A stretch of DNA of 34,961 nt from Patescibacteria group bacterium (lineage in GTDB: Bacteria > Patescibacteriota > Gracilibacteria > UBA1369 > UBA12470): assembly GCA_018816885.1 (NCBI GenBank), contig JAHIUS010000034.1, forward strand, positions 1-34,961, read 5' to 3'. The notes under the pieces are model-generated. The model did no database searches, had not been told where the DNA came from, and saw only the letters and a program-made list of their open reading frames with translations. Within the stretch, counting starts at the first letter, position 1. Every line of letters begins with the position of its first letter. This document shows, one piece after another, positions 20,617 to 28,967 of this stretch. The translations under genes were made by a program, and so were the position numbers.

Positions 20617-21708
20617 ATGAAGAAAATCCTAACCATTCTGATTCTAACAATAATCCTATTTGCATCAGCAGCGAGTTACACCTTTGCACAAGACGATGGC
20701 ATAGATTGGGAAGATAATGAAGGAGATTTCAATAACGAACTGCCACCACAAGAAGAATGGGGTACAGATCACGCACCTGACGAAGATTTTTCAGGCTCAG
20801 ACTTTTCAGGTATAGATGGAGGAGAAAACAACGGACAAGGAAACCAAGGAATGGCCGCAATCGAAGCGGCAGAAGCCGAAGAAGCGGCAAGCAATGATTA
20901 TTCATCTTTAGAAGGCGACGATCCACTTCTTCAGGATGAAACAAATGAATTAAATGAAACCGAATTAGGCGACGACTTTAATCCAAATGCAGGAAGCGAA
21001 GAATCAGACTCTCAATCCGAAGAAGAAGACAACACCTCCATAATGCCAAACATCCCCAAGCCTAAGTTCCTACCGGGCCCAACAGAAGGCAGTAGCAAGT
21101 CAGAAATAACAACCTATTTCCGTGAAAAAGCGGTTCCGGACTTCGTAGCAGGATTTATAGGAGTTGTCGGCCTCATGGCATTCCTGGCACTCGTAATCTC
21201 AGGGATACAATTCCTGACAGCTTACGGAAACGACGAAAGAGTCACAGCCGCAAAAAAGACAGCAACATACGCAGCCGTCGGATTCATTTTGGCAATACTT
21301 TCTTACGCAATAGTTTCAATAATAAGCTCACTTCAACTCGAGGCACCCGAAGAACCAACATCCTTCCTTCAAATTCACACAGCATATGCCGATGAAATAG
21401 AGATAGGAAGTCTACTCCCAACCCAAGAAAACCTGATAGAAAAATCTCCAAACGCAAACGGAGTATCCCTCCCGGAAGGCGACCTCACCCTGGACACCAT
21501 TCCTCAAATAATCAATATTTTACTTGGAATATCCGGAGTAATAGTTTTCATATCGTTCGCATACGCCGGAATCCTTCTCGTAATCAGTCAAGGTAACGAA
21601 GATGACATCAACAAAGCTCAAAACATAATAATTTACAGCATAATCGGAGTTATCATAATAGCCCTCTCGTACTCAATCGTTTACGGAATATCCAAGATTA
21701 ATTTTTAA
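20617..21708 (+). CDS. Double-module VirB2/T4SS-pilin-like protein 3
   Basis: The start is at the ATG at 20617 (signal peptide MKKILTILILTIILFASAAS); a GTG at 20581 would only add a charged stretch ahead of the signal. An acidic, Asn/Glu/Gly-rich linker of about 120 residues precedes a first two-helix module (FVAGFIGVVGLMAFLALVIS, loop YGNDERVTAAKKTA, YAAVGFILAILSYAIVSI). A second linker and second module follow (IINILLGISGVIVFISFAYA, loop QGNEDDINKAQNI, IIYSIIGVIIIALSYSIVYG). Two modules in one chain is unusual and suggests internal duplication or fusion of neighbouring genes. The next gene starts 2 nt after the stop. Confidence 0.7.
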   Translation: MKKILTILILTIILFASAASYTFAQDDGIDWEDNEGDFNNELPPQEEWGTDHAPDEDFSGSDFSGIDGGENNGQGNQGMAAIEAAEAEEAASNDYSSLEGDDPLLQDETNELNETELGDDFNPNAGSEESDSQSEEEDNTSIMPNIPKPKFLPGPTEGSSKSEITTYFREKAVPDFVAGFIGVVGLMAFLALVISGIQFLTAYGNDERVTAAKKTATYAAVGFILAILSYAIVSIISSLQLEAPEEPTSFLQIHTAYADEIEIGSLLPTQENLIEKSPNANGVSLPEGDLTLDTIPQIINILLGISGVIVFISFAYAGILLVISQGNEDDINKAQNIIIYSIIGVIIIALSYSIVYGISKINF

Positions 21709-21710
21709 TT

Positions 21711-22136
21711 ATGAAAAAAATCTACCTATCACTGATATCAATAATTCTCCTGGCGGAAAAAGCTATGGCAGCATACGGAATACCGGATGAATACAAACCA
21801 AACAATATAGTGGAAACAAGCGAATCCGTAGAAACATACAGCGCAGAAACCGTAATATATTTACTCGGGGACCTAATCAGCGGAGTCCTGGCCCTCGTCG
21901 GAGTCCTGGCCGTATATTTCTTAGTATCAAACGCACTCAAGTACGCAACATCCTTCGGACGACAAGACGAAGCGGAAAAAGCCAAAAAAGGTATCTTCTG
22001 GGCAATCGGAGGCCTGCTCATCATACTGCTATCCTACATAATCGTGAGATTCGTAATAAGGATCGTACTCACAACAGACGAAGCCGCAATCGATTCGGCA
22101 GCAACAAGCTTACTGCAAACCAACCTTTTCGGATAA
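21711..22136 (+). CDS. VirB2/T4SS-pilin-like membrane protein 4
   Basis: At 141 aa it is the minimal version: signal peptide (KKIYLSLISIILLAEKAMA), a short linker (EYKPNNIVETSESVETYSAE), then the two-helix module VIYLLGDLISGVLALVGVLA / IFWAIGGLLIILLSYIIVRF around the loop FGRQDEAEKAKKG. The loop again carries the charged D/E-x-x-x-K-A-K-K pattern shared by all modules in this cluster. It is the last gene of the four-gene run, followed by a hairpin (22148-22169). Confidence 0.75.
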   Translation: MKKIYLSLISIILLAEKAMAAYGIPDEYKPNNIVETSESVETYSAETVIYLLGDLISGVLALVGVLAVYFLVSNALKYATSFGRQDEAEKAKKGIFWAIGGLLIILLSYIIVRFVIRIVLTTDEAAIDSAATSLLQTNLFG

Positions 22137-22147
22137 CAAACACAAAA

Positions 22148-22169
22148 ACCGTTTTGCCAAAGGCAAAAC
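22148..22169. terminator. Hairpin between convergent pilin cluster and metG
   Basis: GTTTTGCC pairs with GGCAAAAC across AAA. It sits between convergent genes and is followed by GGTTTTTG on the minus strand, so it may end metG transcription and perhaps work in both directions. Confidence 0.5.
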
Positions 22170-22177
22170 ACAATCAC

Positions 22178-22212
22178 TCTATGATCTATGATCTTTGATC
22201 TAGAGTCTTTGA
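22178..22212. repeat. Heptamer repeat (TCTnTGA, 5 units)
   Basis: Units TCTATGA and TCTTTGA run across the metG stop codon (22200-22202), so the last residues of MetG (DQRL) are encoded by the repeat. Confidence 0.85.
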
Positions 22213-23729
22213 TCTACCTTCGGAAACAACACCTCACCCTTCTCAACTTTCGTCCCGCTAGGAAGCCTCCCCCACTCCCGAAAAGCGGTAAACTCACTTT
22301 GATTATAATCCTCCGGCACACCAAGCCCGGCAAGCATTTTATCGGCAGTTTCAGGTATAAAAGGATAAAGCATACAAGCAGTATGCCGCAGAACCTCAAG
22401 TAAATTATAAAGAACCGCTGCAAAGCCCTTTCTGTCATGTTTCACTAGCTCCCACGGCCTCTTCTCATCAATATACTGATTCGCGATTTCTCCAAGCCGA
22501 ACCGCTTCCTGAGCAGCTTTTTTTAAATCAAAATTTTCAAAATGCTCATCATACTTAATCCAACCATCCTTTACAGCTTTCATTAAAACCTCATCCCCAA
22601 CAACCTGCGGAACCTTACCCCCGAGATTCCTCTCCGTCATAGTCAAAACCCTCGAGAAAAGATTCCCGAAATTATTCGCTAGTTCACTTTCATACAAAAT
22701 CTTAAACCGCTCCTTACTAAAATCTCCATCGGTAGTAGTCGGAATTTCCCGCAAAAGATAATAACGCACAGGGTCTAAGCCCTCCTCCTCAACAACAGCA
22801 AAAGGATCCACAACATTCCCCAAACTCTTGCTCATCTTCTGCCCCTCGGAAGTAATATACCCATGAACACAGATGGAACGCGGAAGCTCAAGCCCGGCAG
22901 AAAGCAACATCCCGATCCAAATACCGGCATGAAACCGCAATATCCCCTTCCCGATAACATGAACATCAGCGGGCCAAAATTTATCGAACTTCTCATGCCC
23001 ATCACAATAACCAAGAGCAGTTATATAATTCGCCAAAGCATCACACCAAACATACATCACTTGATCATCATCATCAGGTACGGGAACCCCCCATTCAAGC
23101 GTCTTAACCGGCCGAGAAAAACTAACATCCTGAAGCCCATCCTTGCATAAAGAAAGCATCTCATTCTTACGCGACTCGGGCAAAACCTTCAATTCCCCCG
23201 ACTCAATCTTCTCAGCAATCTGATCTGAGTATTTGGATAATTTGAAAAAATAATTCTCCTCAGTAATCAATTCAGGCTCCTTCTGATGATCCGGACATTT
23301 GCCGTCCACAAGATCCTTCTCTGTAACAAAAGCCTCACACCCCACGCAATAATGCCCCTCATACTTAGATTTATAAATATCGCCGGCCGCAACCAGTTCT
23401 CTCCAAAGCTTCCGAGCCCCGGGATAATGCCTCCCCTTATCTGTTGTTCTTATGAAGTCATCATTGGAAAGATTCAAAACTTTCGTGAGCTCCTCATACT
23501 TCGCAGCATTCTTATCGGAAAGCTCCTGAGGCGAAAGTCCCTGCTCCTCAGCAGTTCTCTTGATCTTACTCCCATGCTCGTCCGTACCTGTTAAAAACCA
23601 AACCTCGTCACCAATCATTCTATGATATCTGGCCAAAGCATCCGCCTCCAAAATCTCCATCGCAAACCCGATATGCGGCGGCGCATTAACATATGCAATA
23701 GCAGTTGTGACATAGAATTTGTTGGACAT
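22200..23729 (-). CDS. metG: Methionyl-tRNA synthetase
   Basis: Charges tRNA-Met. A 509-aa class I synthetase with the HIGH-type motif PHIG (18-21), a single zinc knuckle made by C128, C131, C145 and H148 (CVGC…CPDH), the KMSKS signature at 298-302, and an anticodon-binding helical bundle with the usual NFGNLFSRVL and KRPWELVK. It lacks the C-terminal dimerisation domain, like the short Thermus-type enzyme. The first ATG matches the conserved KFYVTTAIAYVNAPPH. The last four residues derive from a heptamer repeat. Confidence 0.97.
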   Translation of the reverse strand: MSNKFYVTTAIAYVNAPPHIGFAMEILEADALARYHRMIGDEVWFLTGTDEHGSKIKRTAEEQGLSPQELSDKNAAKYEELTKVLNLSNDDFIRTTDKGRHYPGARKLWRELVAAGDIYKSKYEGHYCVGCEAFVTEKDLVDGKCPDHQKEPELITEENYFFKLSKYSDQIAEKIESGELKVLPESRKNEMLSLCKDGLQDVSFSRPVKTLEWGVPVPDDDDQVMYVWCDALANYITALGYCDGHEKFDKFWPADVHVIGKGILRFHAGIWIGMLLSAGLELPRSICVHGYITSEGQKMSKSLGNVVDPFAVVEEEGLDPVRYYLLREIPTTTDGDFSKERFKILYESELANNFGNLFSRVLTMTERNLGGKVPQVVGDEVLMKAVKDGWIKYDEHFENFDLKKAAQEAVRLGEIANQYIDEKRPWELVKHDRKGFAAVLYNLLEVLRHTACMLYPFIPETADKMLAGLGVPEDYNQSEFTAFREWGRLPSGTKVEKGEVLFPKVDQRL

Positions 23730-23738
23730 GAGAAGTTG

Positions 23739-23780
23739 GTATTAAGTAGCTTGTATCAAGTATTAGGTATCAGGTTTGAA
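23739..23780. repeat. Heptamer repeat (GTATnAn, 6 units)
   Basis: Six 7-bp units starting GT (for example GTATCAA then GTATTAG), 10 bp upstream of the metG start. Confidence 0.85.
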
Positions 23781-23816
23781 ATGTAAAGGAAAACCCACAC
23801 ATACAAACATTTGAGA

Positions 23817-23855
23817 ATTGATAATTGCTCCGTAAGCATTGGAGGCTTCTATTTT
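23817..23855 (-). repeat. Structured intergenic element, half copy
   Basis: Only the metG-proximal half is present: GATAATTGCT, then GGAGGCTTCTATTTTTT as in the other copies, without the AGAAACATCA strand or matching arms. It lies about 38 bp from the complete copy at 23893-23990. Confidence 0.5.
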
Positions 23856-23892
23856 TTCCCGAACAAAGACTAGCAGCGCATTCAAACAAGCC

Positions 23893-23990
23893 AGGTCTGA
23901 TGTGGATTTGAGGAAGCATTTGGAGCTTCTATTTTTTTGCAAAGCAAAAAAGAGAAATATCAACCGCTTCCGAGAAGACACATCAGACCT
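23893..23990 (-). ncRNA. Structured intergenic element, copy 3 (3' of the PilX-like gene)
   Basis: Perfect 12-bp outer arms 23893-23904 (AGGTCTGATGTG) and 23979-23990. Middle stem GGAAGC (23912-23917)/GCTTCC (23966-23971). Inner hairpin about 23926-23956 with loop AAA. The core is GGAGCTTCT opposite GAAATATCAACC. The PilX-like gene's TGA stop (23985-23983) lies in the outer arm, as in copy 1. Confidence 0.65.
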
Positions 23991-24870
23991 CCTTCTCCCA
24001 GAGAACAAAATCAAACACCGGCAGCGGCTCACCTTCTTTCACAAAAGTATCAATTTGCTGCACAAAATCGCCATTGAACCCATCAGCCTCAACTCCGACA
24101 TATTCGCAAACGAAGTCGCTATCCCCATCCGTTAACCGCACATAAACATCGTAATCACCCGCAGACAAATTCGTAAGAATCAAATAGTTGTACTCATGAT
24201 CCCTCAAAAACTGAGAAACATTGTACTCTTCAATAAAAACATACTGCCTACCACCCCATGAACCTCCCAAATCTTGATAATAACCGGCAGTTTTATTATT
24301 CGCATCCCAATCATAAAAACCTCCACCATAAATATCCTCATAATCGGAAATCGCTTCCGTCAACCTGCTAGCCCCATTAATACCCAAAATTTTCCACCTC
24401 AAAGAACCGGAAAGCCCCGCATCCATCGTCATATCCAACTTGAAATCCCCGAGATGAGTCAAGTCCTCTCCATCATCAGAGAAAAGCGGAACAATAACAG
24501 ACTCCTCGACTTCAAGAACCCGCCACAATTCACCCTCATTGTCATAAACCTTATCTCCATAAACATCACAAGGCCAAACCGGCCCCAACGCAGAAATTTC
24601 ATAATCATAAGAAGCACCATTATCAAGCGTAGCCTCCTCTCCCGAAGCCTCATACCCCGCAAGATTGGCTTTTATATCCAAAAGAGCAAGCTCGGAAGCC
24701 CCCTCAGCCGCATAATAAGCCTCCCCACCCTGAACAAGACTCCTTTCAACCCTAAGCTCAACAACAATCAACCTGTTAATCCCAAGCCCTACAACAAGCA
24801 TCACAGCCGTAATCAATATAGAAACAAGCAACGCACTCCCCTTCCTGTTTGTAAGTAAATTTTTATTCAT
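23983..24870 (-). CDS. PilX/GspK-like minor pseudopilin
   Basis: A 295-aa protein with a PilX-type N-terminus (RKGSALLVSILITAVMLVVG) followed by GEAYYAAEGASELALLDIKA, the motif seen after the hydrophobic helix in PilX/GspK proteins. The remaining 220 residues are a β-rich ectodomain. It is the fourth of four consecutive pseudopilin genes in H-I-J-K order and probably caps the pilus-initiating minor-pilin complex (established for GspHIJK/FimU-PilVWX; applied here by inference). Its start overlaps the previous gene by 8 bp. Confidence 0.75.
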   Translation of the reverse strand: MNKNLLTNRKGSALLVSILITAVMLVVGLGINRLIVVELRVERSLVQGGEAYYAAEGASELALLDIKANLAGYEASGEEATLDNGASYDYEISALGPVWPCDVYGDKVYDNEGELWRVLEVEESVIVPLFSDDGEDLTHLGDFKLDMTMDAGLSGSLRWKILGINGASRLTEAISDYEDIYGGGFYDWDANNKTAGYYQDLGGSWGGRQYVFIEEYNVSQFLRDHEYNYLILTNLSAGDYDVYVRLTDGDSDFVCEYVGVEADGFNGDFVQQIDTFVKEGEPLPVFDFVLWEKEV

Positions 24871-25492
24871 AAACCCTTGAAGAAATAGTTGTTTGTAAAT
24901 CGTAAATCATTTCGGAAGTATTGCGAGTCTCTCCCGCAACCCTCATATAAACAGTAACGTGAGGCTGATATTGAACAGAAACGTCGCCATAATTCACCTC
25001 GGGAGAAATTGCAGGATAAATTTCAAAATAAAGACCTTCAAAAACAGCTTCATCCCCGGAAATCGGCAAAGCCCCAAGCTCATAACCAATCTGCGGAACC
25101 CAAACATCTCCCGCTCCAAGCTCATATTTTTTCATAAAAACCTCCCCCTCATCAGAAGAAAAAACCGTAATCTCATCCTCGCTGCGCCCAAGCAAAATCA
25201 ATACATCAACCGCAGAAAGCTCAAGATTATACGTACCGGTACACTCGGGAATCTCCCCCCCGCCGCCAAAATCATAACAATCATAATAAGGCGCAGAAGT
25301 CCTCGCCTCCGCGACAATCATCTCCATAACATCCCTCGCCCCCGAATAAACCTTCCTAACCTCACCCGTATCATGCTGAGCACGCGCAATATACAGATAA
25401 GTCCCGGAAATTATCCCGATAAAAATCGTGAAAATCGTGATGGCAACCACCATTTCGATCAAAGTAAACGCTTTTTTACTGGAAAGATTCAT
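24863..25492 (-). CDS. Type IV prepilin, GspJ/PilW-like
   Basis: Class III signal KKA|FTLIEMVVAITIFTIFIG with Glu at +5, to be cleaved and methylated by a prepilin peptidase (none is encoded in this window). A 209-aa product with the LYIARAQHDTGEVRKVYSGA helix and a β-rich C-terminal half containing the pair YYDCYDF and PECTGTY, which could form a disulfide. It follows the GspI-like gene with 1 nt between, so the two are coupled. Confidence 0.8.
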   Translation of the reverse strand: MNLSSKKAFTLIEMVVAITIFTIFIGIISGTYLYIARAQHDTGEVRKVYSGARDVMEMIVAEARTSAPYYDCYDFGGGGEIPECTGTYNLELSAVDVLILLGRSEDEITVFSSDEGEVFMKKYELGAGDVWVPQIGYELGALPISGDEAVFEGLYFEIYPAISPEVNYGDVSVQYQPHVTVYMRVAGETRNTSEMIYDLQTTISSRVYE

Positions 25493-25493
25493 G

Positions 25494-26015
25494 CTATCGC
25501 CAATCTGTTAAATAAGTAGTTAAAGTAATATTCTGATCATTCCCCCTCTCACTCCACTCTACAACCGAGCTGATTTTAGCCGCTCCGGATTCGCACTCTT
25601 CATACTCAACAAGAATATACCTGGAAAAAGCCGACTCCTTCCCGCCACTATGAGAAAAACTCATATGAGAAACATTATCAACTTCATAAAGCTGCGGATC
25701 CCCATTCAAAGTAAGCGTCCAAGGATCCCCTTTGGAAGCCGTAAACCGATAACTCCCCCCCTCCATCCCACACTCAAACCCCTCACCCATATTCCACCCG
25801 TAATTCTGCATCCAATTGCTGTCCCGCATATTCCTCATCGCCTCAAGCCCCTCCTCAGCCAGATAATAAGCCTGCAAAGTATTCATATTAAAAGTATTCG
25901 CCCTCATACTCACAATCACCAAATTCGTCATCGCAGTCATAGTTACGGCAATTATTGAGACCCCTATCAGAATCTCTATCAAAGTGAACCCTTCTTTTTT
26001 ACTCCTCAGTTTCAT
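25494..26015 (-). CDS. Type IV prepilin, GspI/PilV-like
   Basis: Prepilin signal KKEG|FTLIEILIGVSIIAVTM. Directly after the helix it has TLQAYYLAEEGLEAMRNMRD, the AYYLAEEGLE signature typical of PilV/GspI-like minor pilins. A 173-aa product with a pair of cysteines (FECGMEG and YEECESG). It overlaps the preceding GspH-like gene by 17 bp. Confidence 0.82.
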   Translation of the reverse strand: MKLRSKKEGFTLIEILIGVSIIAVTMTAMTNLVIVSMRANTFNMNTLQAYYLAEEGLEAMRNMRDSNWMQNYGWNMGEGFECGMEGGSYRFTASKGDPWTLTLNGDPQLYEVDNVSHMSFSHSGGKESAFSRYILVEYEECESGAAKISSVVEWSERGNDQNITLTTYLTDWR

Positions 26016-26532
26016 TAAGCGCGATATTACCTGTTAAAGGATTAATTAAAACACTTTTTTCATAACCATAATGCCCGAGAACAATAGTAGTCTCCTCCGT
26101 TATAGGAAGCATATTCGTATTAAAAATCTCCATATCTCCATAAGGCGGAACGAAGAAAATATAAGCCCCAGAGAGCGCACCATCATCGATACTCAAAACA
26201 GGCACGGAAGAAGCAATTTTAAGATCCTCGTCTTCCGTCATCTCATTATAATCACAACCCGAATCATACGGAGCAGAAACCCGAGAAACGCTATCGAGCG
26301 TCACCTCAAGCCCGAAGCATCGAAAAACATCCTCATTCTGCTCACCACTCGCAACCCTAACCCGTAAATCCTGCAACTCACTATAAACGGTCTCCTGCGC
26401 AATCCGAACCCGATTCCTCTTGATTTCGCCGTTATAATCCGCCATCGCAATGTACCCCAAAACAGAAAGAATCGAGATAACAACCAGCAATTCGATTAAA
26501 GTAAAACCCGATTTGTTATTAAAAATTTTCAA
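25999..26532 (-). CDS. Type IV prepilin, GspH/FimT-like
   Basis: Prepilin signal NKSG|FTLIELLVVISILSVLG followed by YIAMADYNGEIKRNRVRIAQETVYSELQDL, the layout of GspH/FimU/FimT pseudopilins. 177 aa. Two cysteines (FRCFGLE, SGCDYNE). First of the four pseudopilin genes downstream of the pilC gene, separated from it by 12 nt. Confidence 0.8.
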   Translation of the reverse strand: MKIFNNKSGFTLIELLVVISILSVLGYIAMADYNGEIKRNRVRIAQETVYSELQDLRVRVASGEQNEDVFRCFGLEVTLDSVSRVSAPYDSGCDYNEMTEDEDLKIASSVPVLSIDDGALSGAYIFFVPPYGDMEIFNTNMLPITEETTIVLGHYGYEKSVLINPLTGNIALNETEE

Positions 26533-26544
26533 GACAATACTTCG

Positions 26545-27732
26545 TTAGACAACATCACTGAGAGAGAAAATCGGACCCAAAATCGCCAAAGCCACAACCG
26601 CAACCGCAAATCCAACAACAATAATAATAAAAGGCTCCAAAATCGTAGTCATATTCCGGAGAGAATGATCAACCTCCATCTCATAATGATCCGCAACCTT
26701 CTCGGAAGCCATCGCCAAAGAAGCCGACTGCTCACCGATCTCAAGCATTTGAGTAACGGTTTCCGGAAACAAGAAAGGAACCTGCGCCATATTATCGGAA
26801 ACCTTCTCACCCTGCTCAACAGACTTTTTAATATCCAGAAGTTTAATCCTATAAAGCTCATTACCGGATGTACCGGCGAGAATCTCAAGAGTTTTATTAA
26901 TCGGAATTCCCGCATGCATCAAAACCCCAAGAAGCCTCACAATCCGCGACAAAAGAGCTTTCCTGATAAGCTCACCAAAAATCGGCATATTCAGTTTAAA
27001 ACGATCCCATCTTAACCTTCCCATCTTCGTCCCCACATAAAAACTCCAAAAAGCAAAAGAAAGGAGCACAAGAATCAAAACAAACCACCAATAATCTGCC
27101 AAAAACCTGGAAATCGTAAGCACCGCAACCGTAATCCACGGAAGTGCGATATCGCTTTCCAAAAAGAAATCCTCAAGCTTCGGAATCACCATAGTCATAA
27201 TAATCCACATCGCCGCAATAAGCGCTACCAGCACAGTAATCGGATAAATCATCGCCCCTTTAACCTTCAAATAAAGCGCATACATCCTCTCGATTTGAAC
27301 AGAAAGCTTAAAAAGCATCTTCTCCAAGTTGCCGATAGATTCACCACTCTTGACGACCCCAACCTCAGCCTCGGTAAACACATCGGGGAACTTCGACATC
27401 GCGTCGGAAAGCTTCTTCCCATGCTCAACATCATAAGCAAGAGTGTTGATAACACGACGGAAATGCTGGCTTTCAACCTTATTAGTGAGAATTTTAAGAG
27501 CCTTCAAAATCGGAATCCCCGCATCAAGCATAACGGCAAGCAGATGGAAAAAATAAGACTTCTCCTTCATATTCACCTTGCTCCTATCAACAAGAAAATC
27601 ATTAATCCTAACCCAAAAAGACTGCTTCTGAGAATCGTAGACACCGTACACAACCTTCTCATCCTTCTGCGGCGCATCCTTAGCATTCAGATCCGCCAGA
27701 AGCTGATCGATACTTTTATCTTTAACATCCAT
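26545..27732 (-). CDS. pilC: Type IV pilus inner-membrane platform protein PilC/GspF
   Basis: A 395-aa protein with two repeats of the GspF domain (about 75-195 and 275-395). Each starts with a helical bundle (FFHLLAVMLDAGIPILKALK; IVRLLGVLMHAGIPINKTLE) and is followed by membrane helices (YPITVLVALIAAMWIIMTMV, WWFVLILVLLSFAFWSFYVG, FIIIVVGFAVAVVALAILGP). The ends of the repeats carry VVKSGESIGNLEKML and MLEIGEQSASLAMAS, the conserved GspF motif. It couples the cytoplasmic ATPase to the pilin fibre. The start ATG is 21 nt after the stop of the PilO-like gene. Confidence 0.95.
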   Translation of the reverse strand: MDVKDKSIDQLLADLNAKDAPQKDEKVVYGVYDSQKQSFWVRINDFLVDRSKVNMKEKSYFFHLLAVMLDAGIPILKALKILTNKVESQHFRRVINTLAYDVEHGKKLSDAMSKFPDVFTEAEVGVVKSGESIGNLEKMLFKLSVQIERMYALYLKVKGAMIYPITVLVALIAAMWIIMTMVIPKLEDFFLESDIALPWITVAVLTISRFLADYWWFVLILVLLSFAFWSFYVGTKMGRLRWDRFKLNMPIFGELIRKALLSRIVRLLGVLMHAGIPINKTLEILAGTSGNELYRIKLLDIKKSVEQGEKVSDNMAQVPFLFPETVTQMLEIGEQSASLAMASEKVADHYEMEVDHSLRNMTTILEPFIIIVVGFAVAVVALAILGPIFSLSDVV

Positions 27733-27753
27733 TTTATTTGAAATTAAAAATTA

Positions 27754-28281
27754 CTACTGATAATAAGCCTCCATCGTTAAACCAAAACTAGCGTGAGCAC
27801 CGGAACCTTCCTCAGAAAGCTGCACACTTATCGAATTAACCTTAATCTTCCTTGTATTTCCTTCAAGAGCCTCAAGAAAAATAATCAAATCTTCATAATT
27901 CCCATCAAAACTCGCAGACATATTGATAACTCCACTGTTATCACCCTCGACATTACTGAAATTCACACCATTTAAATCAACACCGGCCTCAGCCGCCAAA
28001 TCCGCGAGATCGGAAAGCAGTTCATCCTGACTTTCTCCTTCCGGAACCTGCAAAAGCAGTCTCTCCTCCGTTACACCGGAAGCCCCAAGCTCCTCGGAAA
28101 GCCCCTCAAGCTCCGCAACACGCGCAATCAAATCCTCAACTTCAGCAGTTTTACCTTCAAGATCGGCATTAAGACTTTCAACATCCTGACTTAAAGGATT
28201 TACATAAAAAACAAACCCAAGCACCACCGCAACAAGCAGGACCACCGATAACAGATTCAGAAACGTAGAAGATTTTTTCAT
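27754..28281 (-). CDS. pilO: PilO-like pilus alignment protein
   Basis: A 175-aa bitopic protein: N-terminal membrane helix (FLNLLSVVLLVAVVLGFVFY), a coiled-coil segment (DVESLNADLEGKTAEVEDL), then a ferredoxin-like domain with LLSDLADLAAEAGVDLNGVN and NYEDLIIFLEALEGNTRKI, as in PilO of the PilMNOP alignment complex. The order PilN-PilO-PilC supports this assignment. PilM and PilP are not in the window. The 91-bp upstream spacer is filled almost entirely with heptamer repeat. Confidence 0.8.
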   Translation of the reverse strand: MKKSSTFLNLLSVVLLVAVVLGFVFYVNPLSQDVESLNADLEGKTAEVEDLIARVAELEGLSEELGASGVTEERLLLQVPEGESQDELLSDLADLAAEAGVDLNGVNFSNVEGDNSGVINMSASFDGNYEDLIIFLEALEGNTRKIKVNSISVQLSEEGSGAHASFGLTMEAYYQ

Positions 28282-28284
28282 GAT

Positions 28285-28366
28285 TTAGAGATTAGAAGTT
28301 AGTTGGATTATTGATTATTGGAATTTGTAACTTGTTTGGATCTTGTTTCTTGGCATCTTGGTTCTT
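28285..28366. repeat. Heptamer-period repeat (about 11-12 units) between pilN and pilO
   Basis: Begins with TTAGnnn units (TTAGAGA then TTAGAAG), passes through two GATTATT units and ends with a TTCTTGG-type run closely matching 11298-11343. It fills most of the intergenic spacer. Confidence 0.8.
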
Positions 28367-28387
28367 AAACCGCTATCTAGCGGTTTT
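28363..28387 (-). terminator. Hairpin overlapping the pilN stop codon
   Basis: AAACCGCTA and TAGCGGTTT form a 9-bp stem with a two- to four-base loop; the TAG stop at 28375-28373 lies in the stem. As it is inside the pil operon, it might attenuate rather than end transcription. Confidence 0.45.
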
Positions 28388-28891
28388 CGCATCATCATAA
28401 GTAAACCCAAAACTGAAGGAAACCATATCCTCATCACTTAGAGAAGAAACAGAAGGGACAAAAACTTCCTTGAACTTCGCCTCGGAGACAAGAACATCTA
28501 TAAGCCCGGCAACAGCATAATAAGAATCAGCCAAAGCATTGACAGTAACATATCCGCTCTCAGTACCTCCGTACGAGCTGTAATAGACATCGAAAGGAGT
28601 CACTTCAAGAAGATTCCCGACAACCTCAGACCAAACAACCTCATTCTCCTCAGCCGCAGAAATAACCTTCCGAGCAATAGTTGCTTCATCAAGACCCTGA
28701 GCCTCAAGCTGAGAAACCTGCTCCTCAAGATTAGATATATCAACATCGGTATCCGCAATACTATTCTCGAGAGAAACTTTACTCACATAATTGTATCCGC
28801 CGTAAACCAAAAACGCCAAAAAGACGATAAAGGAGATCAAATTCACAAGTGAAAACCTCCTCTGCGTATACATAAGATCTTGTGGATTCAT
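28373..28891 (-). CDS. pilN: PilN-like pilus assembly protein
   Basis: A 172-aa bitopic protein with a short cytoplasmic N-terminus (MNPQDLMYTQRRFSLVNL; PilN uses this region to bind PilM), a membrane helix (ISFIVFLAFLVYGGYNYV), a coiled coil (DTDVDISNLEEQVSQLEAQG) and a C-terminal α/β domain (VVGNLLEVTPFDVYYSSYGG). First gene of the seven-gene pil operon, with the promoter at 28930-28958. The assignment rests on layout and gene order more than on sequence identity. Confidence 0.72.
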   Translation of the reverse strand: MNPQDLMYTQRRFSLVNLISFIVFLAFLVYGGYNYVSKVSLENSIADTDVDISNLEEQVSQLEAQGLDEATIARKVISAAEENEVVWSEVVGNLLEVTPFDVYYSSYGGTESGYVTVNALADSYYAVAGLIDVLVSEAKFKEVFVPSVSSLSDEDMVSFSFGFTYDDAKTAR

Positions 28892-28929
28892 AAAAACTTG
28901 GTTTTAAGATGTATTTTTGCTTTACTGGG

Positions 28930-28958
28930 ATTGTATCAAGTGAGCAACCTGTAAGCAA
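28930..28958 (-). promoter_or_regulatory. Promoter of the pil operon
   Basis: Minus strand: -35 TTGCTT (28958-28953), 17 bp, -10 TACAAT (28935-28930) with TGA extension. About 38 nt upstream of the pilN ATG. It occupies the short divergent spacer shared with the RNHCP gene. Confidence 0.6.
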
Positions 28959-28967
28959 GAAAAAAAT

